From positions 1-64,000 of the forward strand of contig JAEEWG010000016.1 of assembly GCA_016287245.1 (NCBI GenBank): a DNA stretch of 64,000 nucleotides, in the 5' to 3' direction. Made by a program: the position numbers and the translations under genes. This document shows positions 55,579-64,000 of the stretch, piece after piece (within the stretch, counting starts at the first letter, position 1; every line of letters starts with the position of its first letter). The notes beneath the pieces are model-generated. The model was not told where the DNA came from. It saw only the letters and a program-made list of their open reading frames with translations, and did not search any database. This stretch comes from Clostridia bacterium (lineage in GTDB: Bacteria; Bacillota; Clostridia; Saccharofermentanales; Saccharofermentanaceae).

Positions 55579-56769
55579 ATGAAGAAACGATTGATCTCAT
55601 TTGCAGCCGGTCTTCTTTGCCTCTGCTGTCTCACTTCTTTTGCAGCTCCTGCAGCTTCTTTGAAGAGTGTTGATGCACAGCTTACCGTGGCACAGGCTGC
55701 AGTTACTAAGCCGGGTAACGTCACGGGCCTGAAGGCAGCTCCGGCCGGCAAGAACAGAGTCAAACTGACATGGAGTGCAGTATCCGGTGCGCAGGGCTAT
55801 CTCGTATATGCTCAGAAGTCCGGCAAATACGCTTATGTCGGCATGACATCGTCTGGATCGACAACTACTTTTACCGATACAAAGGCTCTCGATGGTGATT
55901 ACAACTACTATTGGGTATTCGCTTATGTAAAGGATTCCGCAGGCAAGATGATCGCAGGTGGCTGCCAGAAGTATGTCTATGCCAAAGGCATCTGTCCGGC
56001 AGTTTCCGGTCTTAAGGCCACATCTACCACTTCCGGAGTTAAGCTCACCTGGACGAAGGTAAGTACAGCGGCCGGTTACCTGATCTATGGTAAGACTGCT
56101 TCCGGCACGTATGGTTACAAGACCGTAGTGACAGGAAATACCTGGACCGATACAAAGGCTCCGTCGAATGAATACAGTTTCTACTGGGTATTCGCATATC
56201 ACAAGGATGCCAGTGGCAATATGGTCGTTGGCGGAACCGGATCTTATGTGTATTCTAAGAAGTCTGTTGCTCAGTATGCGACAAGAAAAGTCGGTTCACT
56301 GACGTACTCTTACGCTACAGAATGGGATTTCTATCCGAGCGAGGATAATACTTCGGATCATTATTTCTGCATGTATTTTGACAAAAACAATGCAGGTGAC
56401 ATTTTCATCTACTTTGAAAAGCTCGAAGATCCGAGTAAGGCGGCGTCTTATAATATCGATAATTATGTCAAAACATATATGCAATTGATTGAGGGTGGGT
56501 ATGCCGACAAGGATTTCAAGTTTACCAGCAAAGGAAGCGGGAAGTCAGGAGATCTGAAATGGTATGACTATAAGTTTGAGTACATCGATTCCGTAAATGG
56601 ATCGAATTCGAGTGCAGTGGCCACGGGTCATATACGTTTTTATTATGATCTCAAGACAGGATTCTTATATGAATTCCAGAGCAAGACGAATGCTTCCGCT
56701 AAAGCGGCCGACATTGCTGCATTTAACAAACAGCTTGACGTTCTTTTCGCCAGCATCAAGAAGGCATAA
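55579..56769 (+). CDS. Secreted two-module Fn3-like protein, paralog 1
   Basis: 396 residues. A signal peptide (MKKRLISFAAGLLCLCCLTS...) precedes two Fn3-like modules at about 48-140 and 141-228. A C-terminal domain of about 160 residues (RKVGSLTYSYATEWDFYPSE ... FYYDLKTGFLYEFQSKTNAS, ending FASIKKA) follows and has no name I know. Its pattern (alternating strands and a final amphipathic helix) recalls PsbP/Mog1-like lipoprotein domains, but this is a guess. GGGAGG lies 9 nt upstream. It is paralogous to the next gene, with its own terminator. Confidence 0.75.
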   Translation: MKKRLISFAAGLLCLCCLTSFAAPAASLKSVDAQLTVAQAAVTKPGNVTGLKAAPAGKNRVKLTWSAVSGAQGYLVYAQKSGKYAYVGMTSSGSTTTFTDTKALDGDYNYYWVFAYVKDSAGKMIAGGCQKYVYAKGICPAVSGLKATSTTSGVKLTWTKVSTAAGYLIYGKTASGTYGYKTVVTGNTWTDTKAPSNEYSFYWVFAYHKDASGNMVVGGTGSYVYSKKSVAQYATRKVGSLTYSYATEWDFYPSEDNTSDHYFCMYFDKNNAGDIFIYFEKLEDPSKAASYNIDNYVKTYMQLIEGGYADKDFKFTSKGSGKSGDLKWYDYKFEYIDSVNGSNSSAVATGHIRFYYDLKTGFLYEFQSKTNASAKAADIAAFNKQLDVLFASIKKA

Positions 56770-56801
56770 GCCCGATATTGGTTAAAGCAGACTGAAAAAC
56801 G

Positions 56802-56838
56802 GCGCCGTCTCTGCTATTTCGGAGACGGCGCTTCTTTT
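56802..56838 (+). terminator. Rho-independent terminator after paralog 1
   Basis: GCGCCGTCTC (56802-56811) pairs perfectly with GAGACGGCGC (56822-56831), followed by TTCTTTTT. Confidence 0.9.
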
Positions 56839-56865
56839 TGCTTCTCCTAAAGTGGTGACAGAGCG

Positions 56866-56894
56866 TTTTAATCCGAAAACATTCTTGATATAAT
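56866..56894 (+). promoter_or_regulatory. Promoter of the second Fn3-like paralog, shared motif
   Basis: TTTTAATCCGAAAACATTCT followed by TGA-TATAAT; nearly identical to 55513-55541. Confidence 0.6.
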
Positions 56895-56939
56895 GGCATA
56901 AGGAAAATCAATTCAGATGGGATAAGAGGAGGACACCCT

Positions 56940-58097
56940 ATGAAAAAACGTTTACTTTCATTTGCGGCCGGACTGGTATGCTTAAGCTGCATGGCATCTT
57001 TTGCGTTAGCTCCGGCGACTGTTGTTAAGATCGCCGATGCGGAACTTACCGTAGCACAGGCGGCAGCTGTTTCCAAGCCGGGCACGGTCACGGGACTTAA
57101 GGCAGCTCCTGCAGGTAAGAACAGAGTCAAGTTGACATGGAGCGCTGTATCCGGTGCGGAAGGCTATCTCGTATATGCCCAGAAGTCAGGCACTTACGGT
57201 TATGTCGGCATGACGACAAAGGGTACGACGTTTACGGACACCAAGGCACTCGATTCCGATTACAATTACTATTTCGTATTTGCATATGTAAAGGACAGCA
57301 ATGGCAAGATGATCGCAGGAGCCTGCGAAAAATATGTGTATGCCAAGGGTATCTGCCCGGCGGTTACATATCTTCGTGCCACCTCGGGTGCTGACGGCGT
57401 AAAGCTTACCTGGCAGAAGGTAGATACGGCAGACGGTTACCTGATCTACGGCAAAACAGACTCCGGCGCTTACGGATATAAGGGCATGACGTCCAATACT
57501 TTCTGGACAGATACAAAAGCTTCGGAAAAAGAATACACCTTCTACTGGGTATTCCCGTATCACAAGGATGCCAGCGGCAATATGATCGTCGGCGGAACAG
57601 CTTCCTATGTCTATGGAAAGAAGACCATGTACAAGACCTATAAGCTTGGCTGCTTTACTTTCCAGGCTCACGTGAAATGGGAAGTGGAGACTGAATCAGA
57701 TGCGAAGACCGGAGAATATGCTTTCATATTCAATGATCCGGCAGGAAGGATCGCTGCGGTACATCAGAACGTAAAGAAATCCTTTGAAGAAAGCGATAAG
57801 GATCCGGATGATTTCGATTTCTACAGTGAGGTCGGTGTACTTGCCGCACTTATGGGAATGGGCGGATATTCCATGGATTCCTACACCAAGAGTACTGTTT
57901 ACGGAATGCAGTTCGTTGATTTTTCGCTCAGTGCTTCTGATTCCTGCGGAAAAGTAAGATTCGTCGGATACTACGATACGAAAACATACGATATGTATTA
58001 CTTCATGGCGATGACAGACCAATATGCCACAGCAACACAGGCCAAGACTCTGGATGCGAAACTGACTGTCTTCTTCGATAGCATCAAGAAGGTCTGA
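56940..58097 (+). CDS. Secreted two-module Fn3-like protein, paralog 2
   Basis: 385 residues. The signal peptide (MKKRLLSFAAGLVCLSCMAS...) is nearly the same as in paralog 1, followed by two Fn3-like modules (about 48-138 and 139-226), also highly similar. The C-terminal about 155 residues (YKLGCFTFQAHVKWEVETES ... YYDTKTYDMYYFMAMT ... FFDSIKKV) share only a few anchor residues with paralog 1, so this domain is diverging fast. GAGGAGG lies 6 nt upstream. It has its own promoter and terminator. Confidence 0.75.
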   Translation: MKKRLLSFAAGLVCLSCMASFALAPATVVKIADAELTVAQAAAVSKPGTVTGLKAAPAGKNRVKLTWSAVSGAEGYLVYAQKSGTYGYVGMTTKGTTFTDTKALDSDYNYYFVFAYVKDSNGKMIAGACEKYVYAKGICPAVTYLRATSGADGVKLTWQKVDTADGYLIYGKTDSGAYGYKGMTSNTFWTDTKASEKEYTFYWVFPYHKDASGNMIVGGTASYVYGKKTMYKTYKLGCFTFQAHVKWEVETESDAKTGEYAFIFNDPAGRIAAVHQNVKKSFEESDKDPDDFDFYSEVGVLAALMGMGGYSMDSYTKSTVYGMQFVDFSLSASDSCGKVRFVGYYDTKTYDMYYFMAMTDQYATATQAKTLDAKLTVFFDSIKKV

Positions 58098-58137
58098 TAG
58101 AGATCTTTCAGCAAAGATACTAAAAACTGATCAAATG

Positions 58138-58172
58138 GCGCCGCTTCTGAGCTTTCGGGAGCGGCGCTTCTT
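58138..58172 (+). terminator. Rho-independent terminator after paralog 2
   Basis: GCGCCGCTTC (58138-58147) pairs with GGAGCGGCGC (58158-58167), with one G-T, followed by TTCTTC. Confidence 0.82.
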
Positions 58173-58275
58173 CATATCCTCAAAATGTGTTGAATTTCCA
58201 GAAAAATCGAAAGCATAAAGACGTAGAATTGTTACACTTTGGTAATGGCTTTTCCTTCCCTTTTAATAGATATAC

Positions 58276-58284
58276 TGGTATAAT
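58276..58284 (+). promoter_or_regulatory. Extended -10 promoter of the 6S-like RNA
   Basis: TGG-TATAAT with start near 58291. No good -35. Confidence 0.6.
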
Positions 58285-58290
58285 AAAGAC

Positions 58291-58483
58291 AACCTAAAGC
58301 TGATGCTCATGTTTTTGAACCTTCATGACATAATCGGGAATCCGGTGTCGGTGCAGAGACGATCAAGCCTTACCGCTTCTTTAGGGAAGCGCTCCCGAGA
58401 GGAAGATCTTAGACTGCCGCAGGATACCCACCTGGCGATCGCTAGGTGTCAAAAGTGGGCGCGGTTTTGGGCTTTTATTATTG
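58291..58483 (+). ncRNA. ssrS: 6S RNA-like small RNA
   Basis: The 58098-58502 spacer holds no convincing protein gene but a structured stretch of about 190 nt. The ends pair (ACAA..TAAAGC with GCTTTTA..TTGT). The hairpin CACCTGGCGATCGCTAGGTG (58429-58448) is set in GGATACCCACCT...AGGTGTCAAAAGTGGGC. CTTAGACTGCCGCAGGATAC resembles the CUUAAAACUGCGACGACAC segment of E. coli 6S RNA. 6S RNA mimics an open promoter and binds the SigA holoenzyme. The call rests on memory of the consensus; a covariance search would settle it. Confidence 0.65.
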
Positions 58484-58502
58484 TGTTGATACAGGAAGTA
58501 AG

Positions 58503-59180
58503 ATGGGGCTATTTAAAGACGCAAAACAGATTGCCAAGCGTGACCCTGCAGCGCGGGGCGTGCTTTCGGTTATCCTTCTTTACCCCGGCTTCCACGCTTT
58601 AGTTTTTCACCGAGTAAGTCATTTCTTCTACAAGATCCACCTTTACGGGCTGGCTAGATGGAACTCGCAGTTCGGCCGGACCTGTACGGGCATTGAGATC
58701 CATCCCGGTGCGAAGATCGGGAAAGGGCTCTTCATCGACCACGGCATGGGGATCGTCGTCGGTGAGACAGCCGAGATCGGTGATAACTGTACGATCTACC
58801 ATGGCGTGACGCTCGGTGGTACCGGCCATGGTAAAGGAAAGCGTCATCCGACTCTCGGTAACGATGTGCTCATCGGTGCCGGCGCAAAGATACTGGGTCC
58901 CGTCACGATCGGTGATAATGCCCGTATCGGTGCAAATGCCGTTGTGCTGCACGACGTGCCCGCGGAAGCCACGGTAGTCGGTGTTCCGGGAAAAGTAGTC
59001 CGCATGCAGGGACAGCCTGTCAATCACGCGGACGAGCTGGACCACCCGACTATGGAAGATCCGCTTGAATCAGAAATCCGTCGTCTTGCGCGTCATGTGG
59101 AGGCGCTGGAACAGGCTGTGAAGCACCAGCACCCGGAAACGGAGCTCCCGGAAGACACGTATGAAGACTATGTCATATAG
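58503..59180 (+). CDS. cysE: Serine O-acetyltransferase
   Basis: 225 residues, the short form. Hexapeptide left-handed beta-helix: [66 protein letters not shown]. It makes O-acetylserine, the carbon precursor of cysteine. ATG 58503 has AGGAAG 4 nt upstream; the 19 codons upstream in frame fall within the 6S-like RNA end. It is followed 11 nt later by cysS. Confidence 0.94.
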   Translation: MGLFKDAKQIAKRDPAARGVLSVILLYPGFHALVFHRVSHFFYKIHLYGLARWNSQFGRTCTGIEIHPGAKIGKGLFIDHGMGIVVGETAEIGDNCTIYHGVTLGGTGHGKGKRHPTLGNDVLIGAGAKILGPVTIGDNARIGANAVVLHDVPAEATVVGVPGKVVRMQGQPVNHADELDHPTMEDPLESEIRRLARHVEALEQAVKHQHPETELPEDTYEDYVI

Positions 59181-59191
59181 GAGAAAACAAC

Positions 59192-60615
<1,424 letters not shown>

Positions 60616-60619
<4 letters not shown>

Positions 60620-61020
60620 TGATCCCGATCCCGCCGGAGGACATAAGAGAGGTCCCGACCTCCGTTCTGGCGTATGTGGGGGATGCCGTATATGAGCTCT
60701 ATGTGAGGATGCATATCGTGTCACGCTTCGGCGGACAGTCCGGTGTCCTCCATAAAAAAGCGGTGCACTATGTAAGCGCACCCGCACAGGCCCAGGCGAT
60801 CCGGGTCCTTCACGACGAACTTTCCGAGGAAGAACAGAATGTCTTTCGAAGAGGAAAGAACGGACATCAGGGCAGTATGGCGAAGAATGCCAGCCCGGCT
60901 GATTATAAGTACGCGACGGGGCTTGAGACCCTGATCGGCTACCTGTATCTGGCGGGAAAAGAAGAACGAATGGAAGAACTGATCAGAAGGATCTTAAGTA
61001 TCCTCGAGGAGACGACATAA
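60616..61020 (+). CDS. mrnC: Mini-ribonuclease 3
   Basis: 134 residues: an RNase III catalytic domain without the dsRNA-binding domain. Signature ASVLAYVGDAVYELYVR-like (TSVLAYVGDAVYELYVRMHI) and EEQNVFRRGKNG. It matures 23S rRNA in Firmicutes. The start overlaps the cysS stop by 4 nt (ATGA); a second ATG at 60619 is equally possible. Confidence 0.93.
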
Positions 61021-61030
61021 GGAGAGTTCG

Positions 61031-61927
61031 ATGGGAACGAAGATGCCTGGACCGAAAGGCCCGAGACAAAATAGAAATGATCGTAAGAAACCGATGGGAA
61101 TGGACCGCAAGGCCCTTCCTTCGGCGGAATCATTTATCAGAAATCTTCCGAAAGCACAGGAGAATGAGCCGACCGATGACCGTATCGAGGGCAGAAACCC
61201 GGTGCTGGAAGCTATGCGCGCCGGACGCACCATCAACAAGCTCTTTGTAGCGAAAAGAACGGACAATGCCCGTCCGGATCCGACGCTGGCAAGAATCATC
61301 AACATGGCCAAGGATCTTCGTATCCCGATCATGGAAGTGCCGAAGATCAATCTCGATGATATGTCCCAGACACATAACCATCAGGGTGTGATCGCCCAGG
61401 CCGCAAGCCACGAATATGTGGAGATCGATGATATGCTGAAGATCGCCGAAGAAAAGGGGGAAGCACCGCTTCTTCTGATCCTCGATGAACTGAAGGACGC
61501 CTATAACCTGGGCTCGATCCTCCGTATCGCAGATGCTGCCGGTGTCACGGGCGTCATCATTCCGCAGCACCGCTCCATCGGTCTGGATTCTATGGTCGCC
61601 AAGGCTTCTGCCGGCGCGATCGAATATGTGCCTGTCGCCCGTGTCACGAATCTTTCCAGAACGATCCTGGAACTGAAGGAGAAGGGCTTCTGGATCGCAG
61701 GCACAGACGCGGAAGGTACAAACCAGTACTTCGACGATGTCTGGTCCGGCCCGATGGCCATCGTCATCGGAAGTGAAGGCGAAGGCATGAATAAGAACAT
61801 TAGGGAAAAGTGTGACTTCCTGCTATCGATCCCGATGGCCGGATCCGTAAATAGTTTAAACGCCGCCGTAGCCGCGGGGATCGTAGTTTTTGAAGCAGTC
61901 AGACAGAGAAGAAAGGATCAGACGTAA
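61031..61927 (+). CDS. rlmB: 23S rRNA 2'-O-ribose methyltransferase, TrmH/SpoU family
   Basis: 298 residues. A basic, disordered N-terminus (about 1-55) precedes a substrate-binding domain (IEGRNPVLEAMRAGRTINKL) and a trefoil-knot SPOUT domain (LDELKDAYNLGSILRIADAA; IVIGSEGEGMNKNIREKCD; IPMAGSVNSLNAAVAAGI). Family members methylate G2251 of 23S rRNA. AAGGAG lies 6 nt upstream of the ATG. One nt overlap with the lipoprotein gene. Confidence 0.92.
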   Translation: MGTKMPGPKGPRQNRNDRKKPMGMDRKALPSAESFIRNLPKAQENEPTDDRIEGRNPVLEAMRAGRTINKLFVAKRTDNARPDPTLARIINMAKDLRIPIMEVPKINLDDMSQTHNHQGVIAQAASHEYVEIDDMLKIAEEKGEAPLLLILDELKDAYNLGSILRIADAAGVTGVIIPQHRSIGLDSMVAKASAGAIEYVPVARVTNLSRTILELKEKGFWIAGTDAEGTNQYFDDVWSGPMAIVIGSEGEGMNKNIREKCDFLLSIPMAGSVNSLNAAVAAGIVVFEAVRQRRKDQT

Positions 61928-63261
61928 TGACGGGTATTGCCTCAAAAAAGCATAGACGTTCTGCTGTGCGATCCTGGTCGCTTCTGATCGTTTGCTGTTT
62001 GATGGCCTCCGTACTTACTTCCTGTTCCCGTACAAGGTTTCAGAAGAAAAAGGTCGATGTGCCGGAACTGGCGCGTCTCGTCGTGGACTCCATTCAGGAT
62101 ATCAATGAGTCGGAGCAGTACTTTAACCGTATTCCCGAAGAGCAGAAGGACGGACTTTCTTATTCCGAATACTACGAATATATCCGCATCCTCCAGAATA
62201 TGATGCCCAGATCTAGCCGCGTGGTCTCCTTCGATATCGTCCAGGGGAAAGAGAAGGACGATCTTCTTTCTGCCATGCTTTCCAATGATACGGAAGAATA
62301 TGGAAGACTTATCCGGGGATGTATCCCGGTGCAGGTCACGACGACCGGGGAGAGAGTGTCGGGGACACCGCTTCTTTTCTATCTTCAGACGATGGATGAC
62401 GGAAGTGTGTACTTAAGCCGTCCGTGGATCCTGAGCTGCCTGAAGCTCTATGCGTTCTCCGTCAACTATTTCGAAGCCTATGCCAATGAAAACGTCACGG
62501 ACGTCATCTCGCTTCTTTCGTTTACGGAAGTGCCGGAACCTCTTCCGGAATCAAGAGATGTGCTGAAGGAAAAAGCCAAGGAGATGATCCGTTTTTACTC
62601 ACATAACGTCAAGTCGAAGTACAGCGAGTATGAGATGATCTCGATCGATGCGTCCAATCTCGTTTACCTCCAGCCGGAAGTCCTTGATACGCAGCTGCAG
62701 ACGAGCGTCAGACAGGTACGTTTCCGTTCGGATTCGGACGATAAGATCTCTGTGGTCGATCCGATCGAGAGTGAGCTTCGCACGGCCGACCTTTATCTGT
62801 ATTACAACGGCCGGCGTACGGTACGTATCGGTGAGCATGCGGCTCCGAGCCAGCTTACCAATCTTTTCGGAGACCCGATCACGATCTCCTGCGGCCCGGT
62901 CATGGACGGATCTTTTGACAACGAAAACGGAAGAAGAAATATCCTTATCCGCTACAGCGGGTTCACCATCACGGTCTATGGCGTCTACCACGGCGAAGAT
63001 GACTGGGAGGGAACGTATACACGTTTCCGTATCTGGGATTCCGAGGCAGCCGGCATCGGCGCGTCTCTTCGCGTCAACCAGACGTCATGGGATATCCTGA
63101 CGAGATATCCGTTTGCCGATGAGACGGGATTTGTGCTGGAGCTCTCGATCGATAACGATCTTTACCGGCTCACCATTGACCTCGACAGAGATCATGCCAA
63201 TAAAGACGGCAGTGTGCCGATCAGTACCATGATCCTCTCAAGGCTTCACGAAGGTTCTTAA
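61927..63261 (+). CDS. Lipoprotein of unknown function
   Basis: 444 residues. A basic start and hydrophobic stretch end in the lipobox LTSC with C33, so it is likely lipid-anchored outside the membrane. The rest is soluble and mixed alpha/beta, with no motif I know. ATG overlaps the rlmB stop by 1 nt, which suggests translational coupling to rRNA-processing genes, probably by chance of operon growth. The stop codon interlocks with that of the convergent phosphatase (TTAA at 63258-63261). Confidence 0.7.
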   Translation: MTGIASKKHRRSAVRSWSLLIVCCLMASVLTSCSRTRFQKKKVDVPELARLVVDSIQDINESEQYFNRIPEEQKDGLSYSEYYEYIRILQNMMPRSSRVVSFDIVQGKEKDDLLSAMLSNDTEEYGRLIRGCIPVQVTTTGERVSGTPLLFYLQTMDDGSVYLSRPWILSCLKLYAFSVNYFEAYANENVTDVISLLSFTEVPEPLPESRDVLKEKAKEMIRFYSHNVKSKYSEYEMISIDASNLVYLQPEVLDTQLQTSVRQVRFRSDSDDKISVVDPIESELRTADLYLYYNGRRTVRIGEHAAPSQLTNLFGDPITISCGPVMDGSFDNENGRRNILIRYSGFTITVYGVYHGEDDWEGTYTRFRIWDSEAAGIGASLRVNQTSWDILTRYPFADETGFVLELSIDNDLYRLTIDLDRDHANKDGSVPISTMILSRLHEGS

Positions 63262-63995
63262 AGAAGAATAGAAGTAAGAGAAGCGATCTCTTCTTCGGAA
63301 AGACCGCACAGCGAAAGAAACTTCCGGATATCCCCGTCGTATTCCTTATCCAGATAGGAAAGAAGCATCTCCATGTTTTTCGCATCGCTTCGATAGATGT
63401 GATGCACACGCGGATCGTTTTTCCGGATCAGTGGGGCGACGAGTTCTTTTACATAGGTATAAGAGATGGCGTAATTGCTGATGATGTCCTTTCGGTCAAC
63501 GCCCAAGAGAAGATAGAAAATGGCGGCGATCAGACCGGTCCGGTCTTTGCCGTGCGCGCAATGGAAAAGAATGGTCCTGTCCTTTTCCTTCCGGATCGTC
63601 CGGAGGACCTCGGCGAAGTAGGGTCTGCTGTTTTGAAACATCCAGATATAAAGATCTCCGAGAGAAGAATTGATGCAGTCAGAAATGACCTGATTATTCA
63701 TATCATCCGCGTTTACGCGAAGAAGCGGTATGTTGTAGTAGGTAAAGCGCGGATCGTCCCGGAGCGTATCCGGATGAGCTTCTGCTTCTTCTTGGGAACG
63801 AAGGTCAATGATCACGGATACTCCGAAAGAGGAAAGTTCGGTGATGTATGGCTCCTTAAGATGGTCGAGTGCATCAGAACGGATGAGATGGTGAAATGCG
63901 GTAATCCTTCCGCTTTTTGTCTTCATGCCTCCGAGATCGCGGGTGTTAAACAGACCCGGAATCAGAAGCCTTCCGGTGCTTTCCTCAAACTGCAT
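63258..63995 (-). CDS. Tyrosine-protein phosphatase
   Basis: 245 residues from the ATG at 63995, 5 nt from the window edge, so an upstream start cannot be excluded. N-terminal GLFNTRDLGGMKTKSGRI and the P-loop HCAHGKDRTGL (C-x5-R) are typical of the Y_phosphatase3 family; LFHCAHGKDRTGLIAAIFYL includes the catalytic cysteine and arginine. Family members act on phosphotyrosine or on phosphoinositides. Regulation not visible. Confidence 0.85.
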   Translation of the reverse strand: MQFEESTGRLLIPGLFNTRDLGGMKTKSGRITAFHHLIRSDALDHLKEPYITELSSFGVSVIIDLRSQEEAEAHPDTLRDDPRFTYYNIPLLRVNADDMNNQVISDCINSSLGDLYIWMFQNSRPYFAEVLRTIRKEKDRTILFHCAHGKDRTGLIAAIFYLLLGVDRKDIISNYAISYTYVKELVAPLIRKNDPRVHHIYRSDAKNMEMLLSYLDKEYDGDIRKFLSLCGLSEEEIASLTSILL

Positions 63996-64000
63996 ATGTG

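Noticed and set aside
58098..58502. T-box leader for cysE/cysS
   Set aside because: No T-box sequence or specifier-loop arrangement was found; the structure fits a 6S-like RNA better.
58303..58602. 99-codon plus-strand frame upstream of cysE
   Set aside because: It lies inside the 6S-like RNA and runs into cysE in another frame; no ribosome site.

Overview
The window looks like a chromosomal segment of an anaerobic low-to-moderate-GC Firmicute of the class Clostridia. The evidence is AddAB rather than RecBCD, a SigA-type RpoD, Mini-RNase III, DUF4364 and FHA/DUF6382 proteins, a SAM-I riboswitch before metK, a 6S-like RNA, an rpiB-upp-atp order also known from Firmicutes, strong AGGAGG ribosome sites and several TTG/GTG starts. 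I saw no rRNA, tRNA, CRISPR array, insertion sequence or prophage. Most genes are densely packed on the + strand.

Layout. 1-1281: 3' part of a secreted leucine-rich-repeat protein. 1297-6709: MacB-like ABC transporter divergent from an OmpR-type two-component system, with 11-bp direct repeats between them. 6725-6862: remnant of an Xre-type regulator. 6927-12064: small zinc-ribbon membrane protein, HD hydrolase, two secreted DUF6273-like/Fn3-like proteins, DUF4364 regulator. 12283-16460: pgi and a radical SAM/DUF2344 pair. 16532-21151: lipid island (MarR, acyl carrier protein, lipid kinase, PlsC, acyl-activating enzyme). 21172-28899: addB-addA and tadA. 29062-30994: zinc-ribbon membrane protein and rpoD. 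31022-35667: a divergent Rnf-like cluster (C, D, G, and an E-A fusion) with no rnfB. 35690-36907: rRNA methyltransferase. 36908-37316: terminator, cluster of DnaA-box-like sites, promoter. 37317-46232: proA, rpiB, upp and an F-type ATP synthase operon with a delta-alpha fusion. 46233-51364 (minus): compact Tad pilus operon. 51533-55490: riboswitch-controlled metK, RecD-type helicase, ComF. 55579-58097: two paralogous secreted Fn3-like proteins. 58291-63261: 6S-like RNA, cysE, cysS, mrnC, rlmB, a lipoprotein. 63258-63995 (minus): tyrosine phosphatase.

The most unusual content is in energy metabolism. The Rnf-like cluster keeps recognisable RnfC, RnfD and RnfG relatives, but RnfE and RnfA appear to be joined in one polypeptide that lacks the cysteines expected for the intramembrane iron-sulfur centre, and the ferredoxin-binding subunit RnfB is not in the cluster. 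A few kilobases away the ATP synthase operon has no separate atpH; instead AtpA carries about 140 extra N-terminal residues that include a segment resembling the C-terminal domain of the delta subunit. The rest is mainly housekeeping, plus a family of secreted proteins sharing two Fn3-like modules.

All five convergent gene pairs abut, overlap or nearly do, and many candidate promoters have an extended -10 (TGN-TATNNT). Start codons were chosen from ribosome-site spacing. All functional calls come from reading motifs by eye, without database searches.
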